A stretch of DNA of 52,180 nt from Brevibacillus invocatus (GTDB lineage: Bacteria > Bacillota > Bacilli > Brevibacillales > Brevibacillaceae): NCBI RefSeq assembly GCF_003710915.1, contig NZ_RHHR01000020.1, positions 1-52,180 of the forward strand, given 5' to 3'. A program made the position numbers and the translations under genes. Shown here piece by piece: positions 44,435 through 52,180 of this stretch. Positions within the stretch are counted from its first letter, which is position 1; each line of letters opens with the position of its first letter. Under the pieces are notes generated by a model that was not told the DNA's origin, searched no databases, and saw only the letters and a program-made list of their open reading frames with translations.

Positions 44435-44446
44435 TGTACTAGTACA
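44435..44446. repeat. Perfect 12-bp palindrome TGTACTAGTACA
   Basis: Lies 25 bases upstream of the -35 box of the small CxxCxGxG protein gene and about 57 bases after the serS stop. It shares GTACA with the aceB repeats. No known regulator is assigned. Confidence 0.4.
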
Positions 44447-44502
44447 AAAGAAAACAACTCTGTTCCAAATGGATCAGAGCTGTTTGTTTTATTGGACAAC
44501 GC

Positions 44503-46060
<1,558 letters not shown>

Positions 46061-46092
46061 AACAACTTCTAACTTCTATTGTTAACTGTACT

Positions 46093-46109
46093 ACAGGTTC
46101 TATACCTGT
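46093..46109. repeat. 17-bp palindrome upstream of the serS T-box
   Basis: ACAGGT-TCTAT-style inverted repeat with perfect 6-bp arms ACAGGT/ACCTGT and a 5-base centre, in the serS promoter region between pdxT and the T-box. No T run follows, so it is not a clear terminator. Confidence 0.4.
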
Positions 46110-46148
46110 GTAAAGAGTCGCTGTCTACCACGATTCGGAGTATGAAAC

Positions 46149-46721
46149 CTATTTTGATTCCTTCACCATATCGAGAAAATACTTGTGCAAGCGCGTATCC
46201 TCGGTCAATTCGGGATGAAAGGCTGCTGCCAGATATTGTCCGACACGCGCTGCAACGATTTTATCCTCGTACTTTGCCAATACCTGACCAGCTTCTCCTA
46301 CCTCCATCAGGTAGGGAGCCCGGATAAACACCGCTGGATAATCAGCAGCAACTCCCGCTACGGGCAAGTTGACTTCAAAGCTGTCTTTTTGCCGACCAAA
46401 GGCATTGCGCGCTACCTTGATATCCATCAAACCGAGGTGTGCTTCCTGCTGTCCTTCTATTTGCTTGGCCAACAGGATCGCGCCTGCGCATGTACCGAAG
46501 ATCGGCTTTCCCGCTTCTCCAAACGCACGAATCGCTTCCATCCATCCGTATTGGTGCATGAGCTTGCTGATCGTCGTGCTTTCTCCACCGGGAATCACCA
46601 GGCCGTCCAGGTCGTGGAGCTCCTCTACCTTTTTAACAGCAACGGCTGTAGCTCCCACAGCTTCGAGTAAACGTAGATGTTCGACTACTGCACCTTGCAG
46701 GGCAAGTACGCCTATTTTCAT
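46149..46721 (-). CDS. pdxT: Pyridoxal 5'-phosphate synthase glutaminase subunit PdxT
   Basis: PdxT releases ammonia from glutamine and channels it to PdxS. The start at 46721 (MKIGVLALQGAVVEHLRLLE) gives 190 aa, the family length. The class I-type glutaminase triad is visible: Cys in FGTCAGAILLA and the His/Glu pair in AAFHPELTEDTRLH. GGESTTI is also conserved. It follows pdxS by 10 bases. Confidence 0.97.
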   Translation of the reverse strand: MKIGVLALQGAVVEHLRLLEAVGATAVAVKKVEELHDLDGLVIPGGESTTISKLMHQYGWMEAIRAFGEAGKPIFGTCAGAILLAKQIEGQQEAHLGLMDIKVARNAFGRQKDSFEVNLPVAGVAADYPAVFIRAPYLMEVGEAGQVLAKYEDKIVAARVGQYLAAAFHPELTEDTRLHKYFLDMVKESK

Positions 46722-46731
46722 CGCGATCACC

Positions 46732-47616
46732 TTACCAGCCGCGCTCTTGCATGCGGTCTGCTTCACGGATTTTGGAGATTTCGATTCCTTGCATCGGGCT
46801 TCCCAAGCCTTTCGATACACGAGCAATCAGTTCGTAATCGGTGTAGTGAGTGGTTGCCTCTACGATTGCACGGGCAAATTTCTCTGGATTTTCCGATTTG
46901 AAGATTCCAGATCCTACAAACACACCATCGGATCCGAGCTGCATCATCAACGCTGCGTCTGCAGGTGTAGCGACTCCACCAGCGGCAAAGTTGACGACTG
47001 GTAGCTTTCCGTTCTTGTGCACATACTCCAGCAGGTCATATGGCGCTCCCAGATTTTTCGCTTCTGCCATCAATTCATCGTAGGACATCGCTTGTACTTT
47101 GCGGATTTGCGCCATCATCGTGCGCATGTGACGTACGGCTTCTACGATGTTCCCTGTACCTGGCTCGCCTTTGGTACGAATCATGGATGCACCTTCACCG
47201 ATTCGGCGCAGCGCTTCACCCAGATCACGGGCACCACATACAAACGGAACAGTAAAATCCTTTTTATTAATATGGTACAAGTCGTCTGCTGGGGTCAGTA
47301 CTTCGCTCTCATCGAGGTAGTCTACGCCCAAGGACTCCAAAACACGCGCTTCCACAAAATGGCCAATACGGGCTTTTGCCATGACAGGTATCGAAACAGC
47401 TTTCAGCACATCCTCGACGATGCTCAAGTCAGCCATACGCGCTACGCCGCCCGCAGCACGAATGTCGGAAGGAACACGCTCCAATGCCATAACAGCTACA
47501 GCACCAGCTGCTTCCGCAATTTTTGCCTGTTCTGCATTCACGACGTCCATGATGACGCCGCCTTTTTGCATTTCTGCCATTCCCTTTTTCACGCGGTCCG
47601 TTCCTACTTGTACCAT
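46732..47616 (-). CDS. pdxS: Pyridoxal 5'-phosphate synthase subunit PdxS
   Basis: PdxS builds pyridoxal phosphate from ribose 5-phosphate, glyceraldehyde 3-phosphate and ammonia supplied by PdxT. The start at 47616 ([20 protein letters not shown]) follows GGGGGAAA and gives 294 aa. Typical segments [22 protein letters not shown], [15 protein letters not shown] and [20 protein letters not shown] are seen. An upstream 29-bp inverted repeat lies between it and dacA. Confidence 0.97.
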   Translation of the reverse strand: MVQVGTDRVKKGMAEMQKGGVIMDVVNAEQAKIAEAAGAVAVMALERVPSDIRAAGGVARMADLSIVEDVLKAVSIPVMAKARIGHFVEARVLESLGVDYLDESEVLTPADDLYHINKKDFTVPFVCGARDLGEALRRIGEGASMIRTKGEPGTGNIVEAVRHMRTMMAQIRKVQAMSYDELMAEAKNLGAPYDLLEYVHKNGKLPVVNFAAGGVATPADAALMMQLGSDGVFVGSGIFKSENPEKFARAIVEATTHYTDYELIARVSKGLGSPMQGIEISKIREADRMQERGW

Positions 47617-47643
47617 GCTATTTCCCCCTACGTCATAAAAGTG

Positions 47644-47672
47644 ATAACACCACAACTGTTATGTGGTGTTAT
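47644..47672. repeat. 29-bp inverted repeat between dacA and pdxS
   Basis: Perfect 11-bp arms ATAACACCACA and TGTGGTGTTAT with a 7-base centre, 28 bases upstream of the pdxS start and 53 after the dacA stop. It could be the dacA terminator (only a weak CACTTTTAT follows), a leader hairpin for pdxS or an operator. Confidence 0.6.
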
Positions 47673-47724
47673 GGTTGAGTTACGCTCATTGTAAACCAAA
47701 GCGCAGAGGGAAACAACACTTTAT

Positions 47725-49029
47725 TTATTTTCCACTACTGAACAAGCCGCTGAAAAATTGGATGATACTGCGGAAAAACAGGCGAATCCAGCTCGCTTCT
47801 TCCACTTCCTGAGCAGCTACAACATCGTAGGATGCCTTCTGCATGTCTTCGGCCTGTAGATAATCCGACTCTTTCACACCTTCTTCATTCAAAACTAATT
47901 TTCCGACTACCTGGTCCTTCGCAATGGGGGCAGATAGCTCAGAGAAGGAAACGGTTGGTGTAAATTTTGGTTCTGTCCCAATTTTGGTGAGTACTTTTAC
48001 TTCGTTACCTGTTACAACCGGTACAGTCAACTCAACGCCATTTTTGAGTGGTGCAGTATCAAAACCGGTCACCACAGCACCCTTGTCCATTTGTTTGGTT
48101 ACTTTGTAATTGCTAAAGCCGTAATCGTACATTTTCTTCGTTTCGGCAAAGCGTTTGGTATTGCTTTCTGTTCCCATAACAACGCTGATCAGACGCATGC
48201 CGTCTTTGGAAGCAGTACCCGTAAAACAGTACTGTGCAGCTGCTGTATAGCCCGTTTTCAAACCGTCGACACCATCATAAAAGCTGTTCAGGCCTGGCAG
48301 CATCCAGTTGTAGTTGGCCTTTTTCAATTCTTGTGGAGTACCTGTACGGAAAGTAAACCGGGGAACTTTAGACACTTCCAACGCCTGTGGGAAATCCCGG
48401 ATCAGGGCACGGGCAAGAATGGCGGAATCACGTGCAGACATCAGATTTTCTGTTTGCTCTGTGTCCACCGAGTAAGGACCTAATTCATTTGCAGGCAAAC
48501 CACTAGAAGTAACGAACGAGGTGTTTTTCATTCCCAGTTCCGCTGCTTTCTTGTTCATCATCTGAACGAAATTCGGTTCACTACCTGCTACTTTTTCTGC
48601 CAACAACACGGTTGCATCGTTCGCAGAAACAATGGCCATTGCTTCATACAATTCTCTGACTGTAAATGATTCTCCAGCGTTCAAATAAACACCAGAAGCA
48701 TCTGAAATCTTTGCAACGTAAAACGCATATTCGCTAACAGGGACTTGATCGTCCCAGCTGATTTTCTTCTGCTGCACTGCTTCTTGAATCAGGTACTCTG
48801 TCATCATCTTACTCATGCTAGCAGGAGGGAGAGGCTGGTCCGGGTTTTTGCTATAAAGCACTCTACCCGTTGATTCCTCTACGAGAATCGCAGAATTTGC
48901 AGCCAAATCCAAATTCGCAGGTGCTGCCTCTGCTGTTGCTGTCATTCCTACCATAGCTGTAACAAATACAGCGACAGAAAGGTATAGACTCATTAATCGT
49001 CTTGTCCATGTTTTTTGTTTCATCGCCAT
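47725..49029 (-). CDS. dacA: D-alanyl-D-alanine carboxypeptidase (PBP5 type)
   Basis: This penicillin-binding protein trims pentapeptides of peptidoglycan. The 434-aa protein has a signal peptide (cleavage near AEA-AP, about 36), catalytic S71 and K74 in SMSK, the SAN motif at 135-137 and KTG in DGLKTGYTAAA, then a PBP5 C-terminal domain and a final amphipathic membrane-anchoring helix (ASWIRLFFRSIIQFFSGLFS). Position between guaB and pdxS matches B. subtilis dacA. Confidence 0.96.
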   Translation of the reverse strand: MAMKQKTWTRRLMSLYLSVAVFVTAMVGMTATAEAAPANLDLAANSAILVEESTGRVLYSKNPDQPLPPASMSKMMTEYLIQEAVQQKKISWDDQVPVSEYAFYVAKISDASGVYLNAGESFTVRELYEAMAIVSANDATVLLAEKVAGSEPNFVQMMNKKAAELGMKNTSFVTSSGLPANELGPYSVDTEQTENLMSARDSAILARALIRDFPQALEVSKVPRFTFRTGTPQELKKANYNWMLPGLNSFYDGVDGLKTGYTAAAQYCFTGTASKDGMRLISVVMGTESNTKRFAETKKMYDYGFSNYKVTKQMDKGAVVTGFDTAPLKNGVELTVPVVTGNEVKVLTKIGTEPKFTPTVSFSELSAPIAKDQVVGKLVLNEEGVKESDYLQAEDMQKASYDVVAAQEVEEASWIRLFFRSIIQFFSGLFSSGK

Positions 49030-49170
49030 CTTTCACTCTCCCACTTCTGTCGATTTTGTCTTGGTTGAATTGGTTGACATTGCTGACCATACACACAACT
49101 GTAAGTGTACCATAGGAAGCATGCGTGATTGAAGCTTGTGAGACCTGTTTCTCCACTCCAAAAGCTAGTA

Positions 49171-49201
49171 AAAACCCCCTTTCTCTGCAAGAAAAAGGGG
49201 G
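49171..49201 (-). terminator. Terminator of guaB
   Basis: A stem of about 10 bp (CCCCCTTT against AAAGGGGG) is followed by TTTTTA on the minus strand, 23 bases after the guaB stop. Confidence 0.88.
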
Positions 49202-49223
49202 AGTAGGTCCATAGAACCAAATT

Positions 49224-50711
<1,488 letters not shown>

Positions 50712-50718
50712 TTAAGAC

Positions 50719-50748
50719 AGTTTAACAAATGGCATAATTTACTGTCAA
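50719..50748 (-). promoter_or_regulatory. Promoter of guaB
   Basis: A consensus -35 TTGACA (50743-50748) and -10 TAAACT (50719-50724) with 18-base spacing, 35 bases before the start codon. Confidence 0.75.
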
Positions 50749-50852
50749 GGAATCCGTATATTGTTCGGTAATCAACCGGATTATCCAGATAAATCAAAAA
50801 ACTAATCTACAAACACGGTGAGAAGACGAAAATTAATCGAAGGTGATAGAGC

Positions 50853-51872
50853 ATGGATTCTGCTTGGAACAGATTGCAATACCTAGAGACTGAACCTACT
50901 TCACGCAAGTTTTTGTCTCAATGCTACACAAATCGAGAATGGGAGCATCCGGATCGGCTTGCCTTTCAGCAAAGTACGCGCTATCTGTATTTGTGGAGGC
51001 AAGCACGTCTTTTTTATCAAACGGCCGAATCAGCAGATTTGTCGATTCAGCCCTTGCTCCTTTTTTATGGCTGTACGCATTTACTCAAGGGTATGTTAAT
51101 CACCCGTGATCCAGCTTATCCGCAGAACAGTCGGATGCTGCAGCACGGCGTTGCATCAAGAAAGGTAAAAAGACAAGCATACGTGCTGATGGAAGATGAA
51201 ATTCGGCCTCAAAAGGAAGGGTTTTTTTCGCACCTGTCTCAGACCTTCCGTCTTACCCCGCTGCGAGATCGCTATTCCGTACAGGATTTGTTTGCTTCAC
51301 TCGCTGAAATGAGTGAAATTTGTGCAGCACTTTCAGAAATACAGCCTCATTGGACGCGTCTCCAGCTTTCTTCACCCGTCCATGAGGGTGCAGCTTCCTC
51401 TAGGCGAGAAGCTGATGAATATCGAGTAACTTTTCCGGTAAAAACAGAAGGTTCCTTGGCATATTCGAACGATACGTTGAAGCAATATATCCAGCGCCTT
51501 GCACCTAGTACGATTTCGCTGAACACTATAGGTTGGGAAGCCTGGTCCAATCGTCAAATGTTCCTATCTCAGTTTGCCCTTTCACAATTGGAACAACACC
51601 CTTTATTTTATCTCCATGATCGTACGCTCTTTTTTTGGAATGGCTCAGCAGAATCTCTTCCTCTTCCACAATGGGCGAGTCACTTTCTGCTGCTTTACCA
51701 GCTAGGCATGCTATGCCGATATGAAACAGAATGGTGGGGAGAATTAACAATGTCTCATGATATGGCGGAGCGATACCTCGTGGAACGTTTTCTCGCCCAT
51801 CATATGGCGACCTTTCCATCACTGATTATGAAACAGATGGAATTGTACAATCAGGTAAAATTCCCGGTTTAA
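50853..51872 (+). CDS. yaaC: YaaC family protein
   Basis: A 339-aa protein of the Bacillus YaaC family, function unknown. It begins MDSAWNRLQYLETEPTSRKF and includes the family-like segments LLLFYGCTHLLKGMLITRDP and HLLLYQLGMLCRYETEWWGE near the C-terminus; no signal peptide or catalytic motif is evident. AAGGTGAT precedes the ATG. The position divergent from guaB is the same as in B. subtilis. Confidence 0.92.
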   Translation: MDSAWNRLQYLETEPTSRKFLSQCYTNREWEHPDRLAFQQSTRYLYLWRQARLFYQTAESADLSIQPLLLFYGCTHLLKGMLITRDPAYPQNSRMLQHGVASRKVKRQAYVLMEDEIRPQKEGFFSHLSQTFRLTPLRDRYSVQDLFASLAEMSEICAALSEIQPHWTRLQLSSPVHEGAASSRREADEYRVTFPVKTEGSLAYSNDTLKQYIQRLAPSTISLNTIGWEAWSNRQMFLSQFALSQLEQHPLFYLHDRTLFFWNGSAESLPLPQWASHFLLLYQLGMLCRYETEWWGELTMSHDMAERYLVERFLAHHMATFPSLIMKQMELYNQVKFPV

Positions 51873-51920
51873 ATTTAGAAAACTTGGCTACGCCAAGCTT
51901 TTGGCGGTGCCTTAGTTGCA

Positions 51921-51981
51921 CTTATACTATCTTCCGCTAATCTTTTAGCTTTAGCGCACTTAAACTTTCTGATAGTATAAG
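51921..51981. repeat. Inverted repeat after yaaC
   Basis: Perfect 11-bp arms CTTATACTATC and GATAGTATAAG enclose 39 bases containing a nested GCTAA/TTAGC hairpin. It lies between the convergent yaaC and the partial gene at the window end and has no T run of its own. Confidence 0.55.
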
Positions 51982-51982
51982 A

Positions 51983-52019
51983 AAAGCAGCTGCCGTTTTT
52001 TTCTTCTGGAAGCTGCTTT
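51983..52019 (-). terminator. Terminator of the gene at the right edge
   Basis: A 9-bp stem AAAGCAGCT/AGCTGCTTT with a 19-base loop is followed by TCTTATA on the minus strand, 28 bases beyond the stop of the partial gene. Confidence 0.55.
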
Positions 52020-52046
52020 GTGGACTAGCTAGTTCGTTTCAAAACG

Positions 52047-52180
52047 TTATTTTCCGGTTGCTTCTTTAGGGGACTCCTCTTTTTTCGTTTTTTGCTCGGT
52101 GCGCACATCAGCAAGCGATTTCACCTTGGTAGCCTTGATTCGCTTGTTGCGTGGCAAATCTGTGGGCTCCAGGTTGTCTG
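52047..52180 (-). CDS. 3' end of an unassigned gene (possibly gyrA)
   Basis: The minus strand is open from the window edge to a TAA at 52047, giving 43 residues of a highly charged tail (LPRNKRIKATKVKSLADVRT, then Lys/Glu-rich to the end). No domain is contained. In B. subtilis the gene on this side of yaaC is gyrA, separated by an rRNA operon, and GyrA proteins often end in a variable charged tail; the assignment is only by synteny. Confidence 0.6.
   Translation of the reverse strand, partial: DNLEPTDLPRNKRIKATKVKSLADVRTEQKTKKEESPKEATGK

Overview
This window looks like the origin-proximal chromosome of a Gram-positive endospore-forming Bacillales species, most probably Brevibacillus or a close relative. 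That is inference from gene order and protein character; no database was searched. The conserved backbone is the set that flanks the origin in Bacillus subtilis: yaaC, guaB, dacA, pdxS, pdxT, serS at the right and tadA, SRP RNA, dnaX, ebfC, recR at the left. Almost all of these read on the minus strand, so the origin probably lies beyond base 52180. The backbone is interrupted by two accessory blocks of roughly 20 kb each.

Left part (1-9.9 kb): recR, ebfC and dnaX form an operon with a recognisable promoter. Next come an orphan PAS histidine kinase, the long (~275 nt) SRP RNA, a Cache-like HD-GYP protein, two EamA exporters (one frameshifted), a DedA protein and a small DUF4870-type protein.

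First accessory block (9.9-25 kb). A reactive-sulfur detoxification cluster comes first: a membrane rhodanese, a CstR-like regulator, two DsrE-like proteins, a rhodanese/persulfide-dioxygenase fusion and a TusA-rhodanese fusion. It carries three matching 16-bp operator palindromes placed at -10 elements. An arsR-arsB-arsC operon follows, divergent from a unit made of a Cys-rich MarR regulator, a permease, a 45-aa protein with three CC pairs and an ArsN1-like acetyltransferase. That unit has two copies of a 13-bp putative MarR operator. Then come an amino-acid permease, YitT, a class-V aminotransferase, a Crp/Fnr regulator and the decayed remains of a divergent MFS/LysR pair, then a YczE-type protein and tRNA-Ser(CGA).

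Middle (24.6-30 kb): rsuA, tadA, a nitroreductase, a YkuK-like protein, two divergent XRE regulators with a 56-aa partner, a thiol-type HxlR regulator divergent from a DoxX gene, and a second decayed MFS gene.

Second accessory block (30-41 kb): a ten-gene catabolic locus headed by a LacI regulator. It encodes a TRAP transporter, an RraA-family aldolase/decarboxylase, an Ldh-type hydroxyacid dehydrogenase, an iron alcohol dehydrogenase, an aldehyde dehydrogenase, glycerate kinase and hydroxypyruvate/glyoxylate reductase. It appears to import a hydroxy-acid and feed carbon to glycerate 2-phosphate, but the substrate is unknown.

Right part (41-52 kb): tRNA-Arg(CCU), the glyoxylate-shunt genes aceB-aceA with a direct repeat upstream, a 50-aa miniature of the DnaJ zinc domain, serS with a T-box leader, pdxST, dacA, guaB, yaaC and the 3' end of an unassigned gene. 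No rRNA gene, insertion sequence, prophage or CRISPR array was seen.
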